Positions 1 through 6,866 of a stretch of DNA of 7,545 bases are shown here, one piece after another. A program made the translations under genes and the position numbers. This DNA comes from Myxococcales bacterium (GTDB lineage Bacteria > Myxococcota > Bradymonadia > UBA7976 > UBA1532): positions 1 to 7,545 of the forward strand of contig JAGQJJ010000170.1 of assembly GCA_020430675.1 (NCBI GenBank), in the 5' to 3' direction. Under the pieces are notes generated by a model. That model did not search any database, was not told where the DNA came from, and worked only from the letters and a program-made list of their open reading frames with translations. How positions within the stretch are numbered: position 1 is the stretch's first letter; every line of letters starts with the position of its first letter.

Positions 1-99
1 CTGACGCAGCATCTGCACGATGCGGAAGAGGCGGTCGGCGCGGCGGGTGCGATCGGCGTCGGCGATCGCGCGTCGTCGGTTCGGGGGCGGTCCGGGCAT
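1..99 (-). CDS. WYL/YafY-family HTH transcriptional regulator, N-terminal fragment (runs off left edge)
   Basis: Only the first 33 codons are present. After a short basic, proline-rich leader, the translation reads RRADRLFRIVQMLRQ at residues 19-33. This is the typical opening of the first helix of the DeoR-like winged HTH in WYL-domain (YafY-type) regulators, which normally continue into a C-terminal ligand-sensing WYL domain. The ATG at 99-97 is chosen because an in-frame TAA sits at 123-121 and a GGAG (113-110) lies 10 bases upstream of the ATG. The gene has the same orientation as hutI and lies 116 bases downstream of it, so it could be read from the hut transcript or have its own promoter. 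The family call rests on a short motif. The WYL domain itself is outside the window, so the target genes and the ligand cannot be inferred. Confidence 0.7.
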   Translation of the reverse strand, partial: MPGPPPNRRRAIADADRTRRADRLFRIVQMLRQ

Positions 100-181
100 C
101 AGGCGCGTGCTCCGCGGCCATTAGAGACCATCGGGCGCAGCCGATCAAGTGGCAGCATGGGCCGGCATGAATCTGTTGAAT

Positions 182-195
182 CGCGCATTTGCGCG
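182..195. repeat. Small hairpin downstream of hutI (possible weak terminator)
   Basis: CGCGCA and TGCGCG form a 6-base stem around two T bases, about 20 bases past the hutI stop on the minus strand. No T-run follows on either strand, so a classical intrinsic terminator is not supported. The rest of the 100-215 gap shows no gene and no convincing promoter. Confidence 0.25.
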
Positions 196-215
196 CGTCG
201 GCGGCCTGCGCGATG

Positions 216-1448
216 TCAGGAGGCGGCGTAGACCTGCACGCCCTTTTTGTAGACCCGCCAGGTGGTCGGCGTCGCCAGGTGATAGGGCAGATGCTCGTGA
301 TCGGGCACCGAGAAGATCGCGAGATCGGCCGGGCGGCCGATCTCGATGGTGCCGGCCACATGGGCCCGACCGATGGCGCGCGCCGCGTGCACGGTGACGG
401 CTTCCAGCACCTCGCGCGCGGTCATGGCCAACCGGCTCATGCCCAGCGTCAGCATCAGCGGCAGGTTCTCGGTCATGCAGGTGCCCGGATTGCAGTCGGT
501 GGCCAGCGCGACGTGCACGCCATGGTCGATCAGCCGTCGGGCGGGCGCGCGCTCGTCGCTGCCGAGGAAAAGCGCAGCGCCGGGCAGCAGCACCCCGACC
601 GTGCCGTGATCGGCGAGCTGCTTGATGCCGAAGTCGCTGATGTGTTCCAGGTGATCGGCGCTGACCGCGCCCAGCCGCGCGGCCAGCTCGGCGCCGCCGC
701 CCGGGCCGAGCTGATCGGCGTGCACCTTGGGGCGCAGGCCATGCGCCAGCCCGGCGCGCAGTACACGCTCGGCTTCGCCCAGCCCGAAGGCGCCCTCTTC
801 GACAAAGACGTCGCAGAACTCGGCCAGCCCCTCGGCGGCGACGGCGGGCAGCATCTCGTCGATCACCTCGGCCAGATAACCCTTGCGGTCGGCGCGCCGG
901 TCGGGTGGCACCGTATGCGCGCCGAGGAAGGTCGCCACGAGGTCGATCGGGTGCGTCGCATCAAGGCGCCGCACGGCGCGCAGGCAGCGCAGCTCGGCGT
1001 CGGTGCTGAGGCCATAGCCGCTCTTGACCTCGGCGGTGGTCACGCCACAGGCGAGCAGGCGGTCGAGGCGCGGGCGGGCGCCGGCGACCAGCTCATCGAC
1101 GGTGGCGGCCCGGGTCGCGCGCATGGTGGCGGCGATGCCCCCGCCCTCAGCGGCGATCTGCAGATAGCTCACGCCGGCCGCGCGCAGCGCGAACTCGTGG
1201 GCGCGGTCGCCGGCAAAGACCAGGTGGGTATGCGGATCGATCAGCCCCGGCGTCAGCAGGCGACCCTGCACATCCACGCGATGGGTCTGCGGACCGACCT
1301 GGTGGCCGGTCGCGGCGAGGCCCTCGGGCGGGCCCACATACACCACCATGCCGTCGTGCACCGCGACCACCACCTCGGTCAGCGGACCGGCGGTGGTGGC
1401 GGTGAACACTTCGCTGGCGTTCTCAAAAAGCAGGTCGACCGGGGTCAT
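216..1448 (-). CDS. hutI: Imidazolonepropionase (EC 3.5.2.7)
   Basis: This enzyme hydrolyses 4-imidazolone-5-propionate to N-formimino-L-glutamate, the third step of cytosolic histidine catabolism. It is a metal-dependent amidohydrolase (TIM barrel) of about 410 residues, the usual HutI length. Visible landmarks, numbered from the chosen start, are LTPGLIDPHTHLVF with the metal-binding HxH pair at His73 and His75, the family signature EVKSGYGL (140-147), KVHADQ with His243, DHLEHIS with His266, and ATDCNPGT with Asp318. These match the zinc ligands and catalytic residues known for HutI. Three consecutive start codons occur: GTG 1454, ATG 1451 and ATG 1448. The GAAGG at 1459-1455 abuts the GTG but sits 6 bases before ATG 1448, so 1448 is preferred. 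Starting at 1451 or 1454 would add one or two residues. The gene follows hutH after a few bases and is almost certainly co-transcribed with it. Confidence 0.97.
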   Translation of the reverse strand: MTPVDLLFENASEVFTATTAGPLTEVVVAVHDGMVVYVGPPEGLAATGHQVGPQTHRVDVQGRLLTPGLIDPHTHLVFAGDRAHEFALRAAGVSYLQIAAEGGGIAATMRATRAATVDELVAGARPRLDRLLACGVTTAEVKSGYGLSTDAELRCLRAVRRLDATHPIDLVATFLGAHTVPPDRRADRKGYLAEVIDEMLPAVAAEGLAEFCDVFVEEGAFGLGEAERVLRAGLAHGLRPKVHADQLGPGGGAELAARLGAVSADHLEHISDFGIKQLADHGTVGVLLPGAALFLGSDERAPARRLIDHGVHVALATDCNPGTCMTENLPLMLTLGMSRLAMTAREVLEAVTVHAARAIGRAHVAGTIEIGRPADLAIFSVPDHEHLPYHLATPTTWRVYKKGVQVYAAS

Positions 1449-1454
1449 CATCAC

Positions 1455-1459
1455 CCTTC
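1455..1459 (-). promoter_or_regulatory. Ribosome binding site for hutI in the hutH-hutI junction
   Basis: On the minus strand the hutH TGA (1462-1460) is followed directly by GAAGG and then GTG-ATG-ATG. The spacing (0, 3 and 6 bases to the three candidates) favours the third start codon. The tight junction suggests translational coupling. Confidence 0.6.
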
Positions 1460-3004
<1,545 letters not shown>

Positions 3005-3031
3005 GGATCCTCTCGGGAGATCGACGCGAAG

Positions 3032-3060
3032 AGTGTAGCAGTCCCCGCGCGCAGTGTCCC
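3032..3060 (-). promoter_or_regulatory. Sigma70-like promoter of hutHI
   Basis: On the minus strand there is GGGACA (3060-3055), a 17-base spacer, and TACACT (3037-3032) preceded by TGC, an extended -10. Four of six bases match consensus in each box and the spacing is ideal. Transcription would begin near 3025, giving a leader of about 21 bases that carries the hutH ribosome binding site. This is predicted by eye, and the sigma-factor preference of this organism is unknown. Confidence 0.5.
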
Positions 3061-3066
3061 CCGGTC

Positions 3067-3078
3067 CGATGCGCATCG
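3067..3078. promoter_or_regulatory. 12-base perfect palindrome, candidate operator for hutH or the divergent gene
   Basis: CGATGCGCATCG is its own reverse complement. It is centred about 47 bases upstream of the predicted hutH transcription start, just beyond the -35 box, and within the 157-base divergent region shared with the HAD gene. The position suits an activator site, or a regulator serving both directions. The cognate protein is unknown, and in such GC-rich DNA a 12-base palindrome can occur by chance. Confidence 0.35.
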
Positions 3079-3161
3079 TTCGGCCGCTCGGCAGGGCGCG
3101 CGCAGCAGATGCACGGCGGACCTTTTCCAGCTAGAGTGCGCCATCGCTTGCTGGAGCCCGA

Positions 3162-3776
3162 ATGCGCCCCGCCGTCTTCCTCTTCGACCTCGATGGCACG
3201 CTGCTCGACACGGCGGGCGATCTGGCCGACGCGGTCAACGCGGCGCGCGCGGGCTTCGATCTGCCGCCGCTGGCCGATGCCCAGGTGGCGGCGAACGTCG
3301 GCCACGGGCTGGGGCATCTGATGCGGGCGGCGCTGCCCGCGCATTTGCATGACCGTGTCGATGAGGCAAGGGCGCGCTTCATGGCGCATTACGACGCGCA
3401 TCTCCTGGAACGGGCGCGACCGTGCCCGGGCGCCGAAGCGGTGCTCGCCGCGCTGCCCGTGGCGCGGCGGGGGCTCGTCACCAATGCGCCGTCGGTGTTT
3501 TTGTCGCGCCTGCTCGCGGGGCTGGGCTGGGCGTTTGGCGCGGTGATCGACGGCGACGTCGCCGCGTGGCGCAAGCCCGCGCCCGGCGGCTTGCTCGCGG
3601 CGCTTTCGCGCCTGGGCGCACGACCCGACGAGGCGCTGTTCATCGGCGACACCGACGTCGACCGCGCCGCCGCCGCAGCCGCGGGCGTGCCCTTTGCCAC
3701 CGTCGCGTGGGGCGCCATCAAGGACGCCTCCGTGCCCCGCCTCGATCGCCTGGACGGGCTGCTGACATGGGCCTGA
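3162..3776 (+). CDS. gph: HAD-superfamily phosphatase, phosphoglycolate phosphatase (Gph)-like
   Basis: This is a 204-residue cytosolic phosphohydrolase of HAD subfamily I with a helical cap between motifs I and II. All four HAD motifs are present: FDLDGTLLDT with nucleophile Asp9 and acid/base Asp11, LVTNAPS with Thr107, WRKPAP with Lys138, and FIGDTDVD with Asp163 and Asp167 for magnesium. The layout is that of Gph/PpaX-like enzymes, which hydrolyse 2-phosphoglycolate or similar small phosphates, but substrate cannot be read from sequence. It is slightly shorter than typical Gph (about 220-225 aa). The ATG at 3162 has GGAG (3153-3156) upstream. A weak -10-like TAGAGT lies at 3132-3137 without a clear -35. 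The stop codon overlaps the start of crcB, so the two are probably translationally coupled. Confidence 0.88.
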   Translation: MRPAVFLFDLDGTLLDTAGDLADAVNAARAGFDLPPLADAQVAANVGHGLGHLMRAALPAHLHDRVDEARARFMAHYDAHLLERARPCPGAEAVLAALPVARRGLVTNAPSVFLSRLLAGLGWAFGAVIDGDVAAWRKPAPGGLLAALSRLGARPDEALFIGDTDVDRAAAAAAGVPFATVAWGAIKDASVPRLDRLDGLLTWA

Positions 3777-4147
3777 CGCTCGCGGTTTTCATCGGCGGGG
3801 GCCTGGGCGCCTGCGCGCGCTACGGGCTGGCGGTGTTTGCGCGCCGGCTGCTGCCCGCGAGCCTCGTGCCTTGGGGCACGCTGGCGGCCAATGTGCTGGG
3901 CTGCCTGCTGCTCGGCTTCCTCGCGGCGCTGTTTGCCGTCCGCGAAGACACCTCACCGGCGATCAAGCTGGGCGCGACCACGGGATTCATGGGCGGGCTG
4001 ACCACGTTCAGCACGTTCAGCCACGAGACGCTGATCTTGTTCAACAACGGGCGGCCCGGTCTGGCGGCGGCCAACCTGGGCGCAAATCTTCTGCTCGGCA
4101 TCGGCGCGGCCGCTTGCGGGGCGCTGCTGGCCGGGCGTGTGGCCTGA
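3767..4147 (+). CDS. crcB: Fluoride ion channel CrcB/Fluc
   Basis: This is a 126-residue inner-membrane protein with four predicted hydrophobic helices, acting as a dual-topology dimer that exports fluoride. The N-terminal helix reads VFIGGGLGACARYG. The second contains WGTLAANVLG, with the conserved Asn at residue 42. The family hallmark GFMGGLTTFSTFS spans about 73-85, covering the central sodium site and the phenylalanine residues lining the pore. The fourth helix is the Gly/Ala/Leu-rich C-terminus. Length and motifs are normal for the family. The ATG at 3767 lies inside the 3' end of the HAD gene, a 10-base overlap in another frame, so translation is likely coupled. No fluoride riboswitch was recognised upstream; there is no room for one unless it lies before the HAD gene. 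CrcB with a phosphatase may reflect fluoride inhibition of phosphoryl-transfer enzymes, but that is inference. Confidence 0.95.
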   Translation: MGLTLAVFIGGGLGACARYGLAVFARRLLPASLVPWGTLAANVLGCLLLGFLAALFAVREDTSPAIKLGATTGFMGGLTTFSTFSHETLILFNNGRPGLAAANLGANLLLGIGAAACGALLAGRVA

Positions 4148-4184
4148 CCCAAACCCTCAACCTTTCATCGGAAGAGAGACGACG

Positions 4185-4892
4185 ATGCGCATCTGGGCAC
4201 ACCGCGGCAGTCATGGCCCCGGGGCTCCGCTGGAGAACACGCTGGCGGCATTTGAGAAGGCCGTCGCTGACGGCGCCGCGGGCATCGAACTTGACGTTCA
4301 GCTCAGCGCCGACGGCGTACCGGTCGTGTTTCACGACGACACGCTGCTGCGGCTGACGCCCGACGCCGACGCGCGTCGCGTGGCGCGGCTCGCCCACAAG
4401 ACGCTGGCCGCCGTCGAGCTGGTCGGGGGCCATCACATCCCGACGCTGGCCGCGGTGCTGGACGCCGTGGGCGGCCGCATTGAGGTGAACATCGAGCTGA
4501 AGGTCGCCGAGGCCGTGCCCACCGTGGCTCGCCTGCTGGCGGGCGGCGCGCCCGGCGTGCTGATCTCGAGCTTCTCGCCGGCCGCCGTCGCCGCGGCCGC
4601 CGACGCGCTCCCCAAGGTGCCCCGCGCGCTGATCACCGACGCGGCGGCGGATGGCGGCGCCACCTTCAACCGGGCGACGCTGCCGTTTGCGGCCCTCAAG
4701 GCCGCCCATGCGACCCATTGGCACCCCCATCACGGCCTGGTCGTCGCGCCGCTGGTCGAGGCGGTGCGCCACCTGGGCCTCGGCCTCAACGTCTGGACGG
4801 TCAACGACGCCAAACGCGCGCAGGCCCTGGCCGCGCTGGGCGTTGACGCGGTCATGACCGACCGCCCGCGCTGGCTGCGCGCCCAGCTCTAG
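4185..4892 (+). CDS. glpQ: Glycerophosphodiester phosphodiesterase (EC 3.1.4.46), cytoplasmic UgpQ-like
   Basis: This enzyme hydrolyses deacylated phospholipid headgroup diesters to sn-glycerol 3-phosphate plus an alcohol. The 235-residue TIM-barrel protein shows the complete GDPD signature: AHRG with His6 and Arg7, PLENT with Glu17 and Asn18, IELDVQLSADG with metal ligands Glu35 and Asp37, and VVFHDD with catalytic His50. NIELK (about 102-106) and NVWTVND near the C-terminus follow. There is no signal peptide, and the size fits cytoplasmic UgpQ-type enzymes rather than the longer periplasmic GlpQ. The ATG at 4185 places the HRG motif at the usual distance from the N-terminus, with a purine-rich GGAAGAGAG upstream. 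An upstream in-frame GTG at 4137 would add 16 unlikely residues overlapping crcB. The 37-base gap from crcB supports a gph-crcB-glpQ operon. Confidence 0.95.
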   Translation: MRIWAHRGSHGPGAPLENTLAAFEKAVADGAAGIELDVQLSADGVPVVFHDDTLLRLTPDADARRVARLAHKTLAAVELVGGHHIPTLAAVLDAVGGRIEVNIELKVAEAVPTVARLLAGGAPGVLISSFSPAAVAAAADALPKVPRALITDAAADGGATFNRATLPFAALKAAHATHWHPHHGLVVAPLVEAVRHLGLGLNVWTVNDAKRAQALAALGVDAVMTDRPRWLRAQL

Positions 4893-5048
4893 CAGCCCCC
4901 GGGGAAGTCCCCTGCTGCGCCGGTCGATGCACCGCCATCGGCTACGTTCCTCACCGCTCGACGTAGCGCTGCTACGCCTTCGGGCGCTCGCGCCTTGCCG
5001 CTGACGGCGCCTCGCGCGGCTCGCAACGGGGACTTTCCCCGGGTTCTG
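4893..5048. repeat. Non-coding palindromic element with about 20-base imperfect terminal inverted repeats
   Basis: The left end (4893-4912) reads CAG-CC-CCCGGGGAAGTCCCC. The right end (5028-5048) is its reverse complement apart from two mismatches and one extra base. Each end also folds on itself (GGGGA/TCCCC), and similarity continues weakly inward (GCTGCG against GTTGCG). Inside are GCTACGT (4941-4947) with ACGTAGC (4961-4967), the mutually exclusive CGTAGC (4962-4967) with GCTACG (4971-4976), and GGCGC-TC-GCGCC (4983-4994). It begins on the base after the glpQ stop codon. No T-run or coding signal is seen. It may be a dispersed REP/MITE-like repeat, or a structured 3' end for the upstream operon. 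Copy number elsewhere in the genome would decide. Confidence 0.6.
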
Positions 5049-5131
5049 CCAGGCCTGACGCCCGCCTTTTTCTCGACAATCTGCGCAACATTCGCGCGCC
5101 GCTTCCGATGGATCTCTTGTGGCCCGCGGAA

Positions 5132-5137
5132 GAGGAG
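5132..5137 (+). promoter_or_regulatory. Strong ribosome binding site selecting a GTG start
   Basis: GAGGAG sits 7 bases before the GTG at 5145, an ideal spacing. The ATG five codons later (5160) has no comparable upstream signal, so this site decides the start of the ComEA-like gene. Confidence 0.65.
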
Positions 5138-5144
5138 CCGGCGA

Positions 5145-5696
5145 GTGGATGCGCGATCGATGACCGGCCTGGCCGCGGTGCTGCTCTTTGCCGCTGTCGC
5201 TGCGCATCGTCATTGGCCCGCGCCCGACCCGCTGCCAGCGGCGCCCTGCACCGCACCGGTGCTGCTGGGCGGATCTTCACCCCGACTGATCTGCGACGCC
5301 TCATCCCGCGCCGTGCTGTTGGCGCTGTGCCCGCCAGACCAGGCGATACGCCCAGGCGACCGGCTGACGGCAATGCCCGCGGTGGGGGGCTGCGAGACCC
5401 GCGTCACGCGGGGTTCGACGACGATCCGCCTCGGCTTCGGCGTGCCGATCGACATCAACAACGCCCACCGGGACGACCTGCTGCACCTGCCCGGCGTGGG
5501 GCCGCATACCGCCGACGCGCTGATCGCCGGACGACCCTACAAACGACTGGAAGACTTGTTGAACGTGCCGGGCATCGGACCCGCCCGACTCCGCGCCCTG
5601 CGGCGCCTGCTCACGGTGTCGCCGGCGGCTCCGCTTCCGCGGCCTCTTTGGCCTTCTTCTCGGCCTCGCGGCGCTTCAACTCTTCAAAAACCTTGA
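5145..5696 (+). CDS. ComEA-like helix-hairpin-helix protein with N-terminal membrane segment
   Basis: This is a 183-residue protein. Residues 6-20 form one hydrophobic segment (signal anchor or signal peptide), so the rest is probably outside the cytoplasm. A tandem helix-hairpin-helix module fills about 103-157, opening with IDINNAHRDDLLHLPGVGP and repeating VPGIGPARLRALRRLL. The two GxG hairpins, at 117-119 and 143-145, are the DNA-backbone-binding loops. This is the ComEA/HHH_3 arrangement, in which ComEA binds incoming DNA during natural transformation. The middle (about 35-95) has three cysteines (50, 62, 83) and no family I recognise. The last 25 residues are low-complexity and overlap the opposite-strand gene. 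No other competence gene is adjacent, so a role in DNA uptake is inference; a general DNA-binding envelope protein is also possible. ATG 5160 is the alternative start. Confidence 0.8.
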   Translation: MDARSMTGLAAVLLFAAVAAHRHWPAPDPLPAAPCTAPVLLGGSSPRLICDASSRAVLLALCPPDQAIRPGDRLTAMPAVGGCETRVTRGSTTIRLGFGVPIDINNAHRDDLLHLPGVGPHTADALIAGRPYKRLEDLLNVPGIGPARLRALRRLLTVSPAAPLPRPLWPSSRPRGASTLQKP

Positions 5697-6243
5697 GGTT
5701 TTCTTCGAGCGTCTGCTGGTGCAGGCGGGCGCGGTTCAGGTTCTGCTCCAGCGGTCGCTCAAAAGCGGTGGTCTTCCAGACCCCGTCTTCGAGCACAAAC
5801 TCGTACGACTCGCCGCTATGCGTCGGCACCGTGGCGCGATCATCGCGCACCGCCGGGCTGCCGTACGCGGTCAGGCCGTACTTCAGGCCTTCGCCGCCTT
5901 CGAGCTTCTCCAACTCGGGCTGCACCAGCGCAGCAAACAGCGCGGCGCTGTCGGTGGCCTCCAGCGCGCCCTTCGGATAGGCCACCTTCGCCGGCCCCCG
6001 GTGTTCTTCGGGGTAGCGCTCGTCGAACGCGACCCGCTGCTCCTTGAGCAAGGCGTGCAGCGCGGCGAGGTGATCGTGGGTCGCCTTCGACGACGCGGCG
6101 AGCAGGGCCGGCACGTCGCGCGCGAGCACGGCGTCGCGCAGCGTGTGCAGCGCGCCGACCGGCGTCTTGGGGTCGAGGTTCTCCTCGCAGCCGAAGCCGA
6201 CGAGGACCGAGAGGCCGACGATGAGGGCGAAGATGGCGCGCAT
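5611..6243 (-). CDS. Putative lipoprotein or exported protein of unknown function with charged C-terminal helix
   Basis: This is a 210-residue protein. Residues 1-18 form a short basic then hydrophobic signal sequence ending VGFGC. Cys19 could be lipidated, but the -3 residue is Gly rather than Leu/Val/Ile, so the lipobox is poor and simple export is possible. Residues 25-70 hold a helical stretch (TPVGALHTLRDAVLARDV), a middle region follows, and about 150-163 read VLEDGVWKTTAFER. The tail (about 165-203) is strongly charged, likely helical or coiled-coil, ending Ala/Glu/Pro-rich. The shape suggests a small NTF2/SnoaL-like domain, but I do not recognise a named family. It shares its pattern with the divergent gene at 6348 and overlaps the ComEA-like gene tail-to-tail by 86 bases. 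The ATG at 6243 starts the signal peptide cleanly; the nearest Shine-Dalgarno-like GAGGG is 13 bases away, too far to be convincing. Confidence 0.75.
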   Translation of the reverse strand: MRAIFALIVGLSVLVGFGCEENLDPKTPVGALHTLRDAVLARDVPALLAASSKATHDHLAALHALLKEQRVAFDERYPEEHRGPAKVAYPKGALEATDSAALFAALVQPELEKLEGGEGLKYGLTAYGSPAVRDDRATVPTHSGESYEFVLEDGVWKTTAFERPLEQNLNRARLHQQTLEENLKVFEELKRREAEKKAKEAAEAEPPATP

Positions 6244-6249
6244 GGTCTT

Positions 6250-6278
6250 GCAGTAACCCTCGCCGGGCCCCGCGTCAA
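6250..6278 (-). promoter_or_regulatory. Possible promoter of the 6243 minus-strand gene
   Basis: TTGACG (6278-6273) is a five-of-six match to the -35 box. Seventeen bases on is TACTGC (6255-6250), a poor -10. If real, transcription would start at or next to the ATG at 6243, which would make the message leaderless and fit the weak ribosome binding site. It rests mainly on the -35 box. Confidence 0.2.
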
Positions 6279-6347
6279 CCCATCGCGACCGGCATCGCAC
6301 CACCGCAGGGGTTGCGCCGCGGCGGACGCGGTGGGCATCATCGTGGC

Positions 6348-6779
6348 ATGCTCCGCGCGTGCGCTCTTCTCCTCATCTGCTTCGCGGTTGGCCTGCCGGG
6401 CTGCGGCCCGCCGCAGAAGGATCCGGCGGTCATCGCATACGAACAGCTCCACTCTGCGGTACGGCGCGGCGACGCCGAGGCGTTTGTTGAGCTGCTGGGC
6501 CCGGCGAGCCGCAAGACGCTGGCCGATCGGGTCGGCGCATCGCCCGATGACACGGCGGCGTTGGCGAAGCGCGTCGGGGTGCGGCCCGATTGGGCCATTC
6601 TCGACGATCTGCCCCGCCGCGCGCGGGTCGAGCCGGTCGAAGGTGACGCCACGCGACGGGTGGTGACCGGCCCGATCGGGGGCATGGACGCGGCCATCCC
6701 GGTGGTTCTGGTCGACGGCGCGTGGCGGGTGGAGCTCTTCGAGGCCCGCCGTATCGAGCCCGCCGCGCGGGACGGCTGA
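6348..6779 (+). CDS. Small putative lipoprotein of unknown function, likely paralogue of the divergent gene
   Basis: This is a 143-residue protein. Residues 1-18 are a hydrophobic lipoprotein signal peptide ending LPGC, with Cys19 the likely lipidated residue (Leu at -3, Gly at -1). The mature part begins with a Pro-rich linker, then DPAVIAYEQLHSAVRRGDAEAFVELL (25-50), a helical pattern common to small NTF2/SnoaL-like lipoproteins. It ends with VVLVDGAWRVELFEARR (119-135). That C-terminal motif (V-L-x-D-G-x-W-R/K, then F-E) matches the divergent gene, suggesting common ancestry. Length is half to two-thirds that of the partner, which has an added charged tail. The ATG at 6348 is chosen because it gives a compact signal peptide; the frame is open for 12 more codons. 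No good Shine-Dalgarno sequence is seen. It lies 87 bases before the pseudokinase gene in the same orientation. Function unknown. Confidence 0.75.
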   Translation: MLRACALLLICFAVGLPGCGPPQKDPAVIAYEQLHSAVRRGDAEAFVELLGPASRKTLADRVGASPDDTAALAKRVGVRPDWAILDDLPRRARVEPVEGDATRRVVTGPIGGMDAAIPVVLVDGAWRVELFEARRIEPAARDG

Positions 6780-6835
6780 CCGCAGCGCGAGGGCGTTGCG
6801 TTCGGCGCGTCATCCAGCTAACCATCGATCATCGG

Positions 6836-6849
6836 TCGATCGAATTCGA
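6836..6849. promoter_or_regulatory. Overlapping palindromes upstream of the pseudokinase gene
   Basis: TCGATCGA (6836-6843) and TCGAATTCGA (6840-6849) are both perfect palindromes sharing four bases. CGATC at 6826-6830 adds a further inverted copy of GATCG (6838-6842). The patch is noticeably less GC-rich than its surroundings and lies 17-30 bases before the GTG at 6867, a position suited to an operator or core promoter. No clear -35/-10 pair was found. Confidence 0.3.
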
Positions 6850-6866
6850 GTGGGAGTGCTCTGCTC

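Noticed and set aside
3005..3161. Fluoride riboswitch upstream of the HAD-crcB unit
   Set aside because: I could not recognise the conserved pseudoknot pattern of the crcB motif here, and most of this region is accounted for by the hutH promoter.
3422..3766. A 5' extension of crcB inside the HAD gene
   Set aside because: The added translation is Arg-rich and is just the HAD gene read in another frame. The channel's first helix begins right after the ATG at 3767.
4893..5048. Classical rho-independent terminator for the glpQ operon
   Set aside because: The hairpins are strong but no T-run follows them on the plus strand. A terminator role is left only as one option for the element.
4041..5213. 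A 390-codon minus-strand open frame across glpQ and the inverted-repeat element
   Set aside because: It is antisense to glpQ and crcB, Arg/Gly/Gln-rich, with no recognisable motif. The palindromic element simply lacks stops in this frame.
5719..6666. A 315-codon plus-strand open frame opposite the minus-strand lipoprotein gene
   Set aside because: The opposite strand has a signal peptide, sensible composition and a motif shared with its neighbour. This frame has none of these and crosses the start of the next plus-strand gene.
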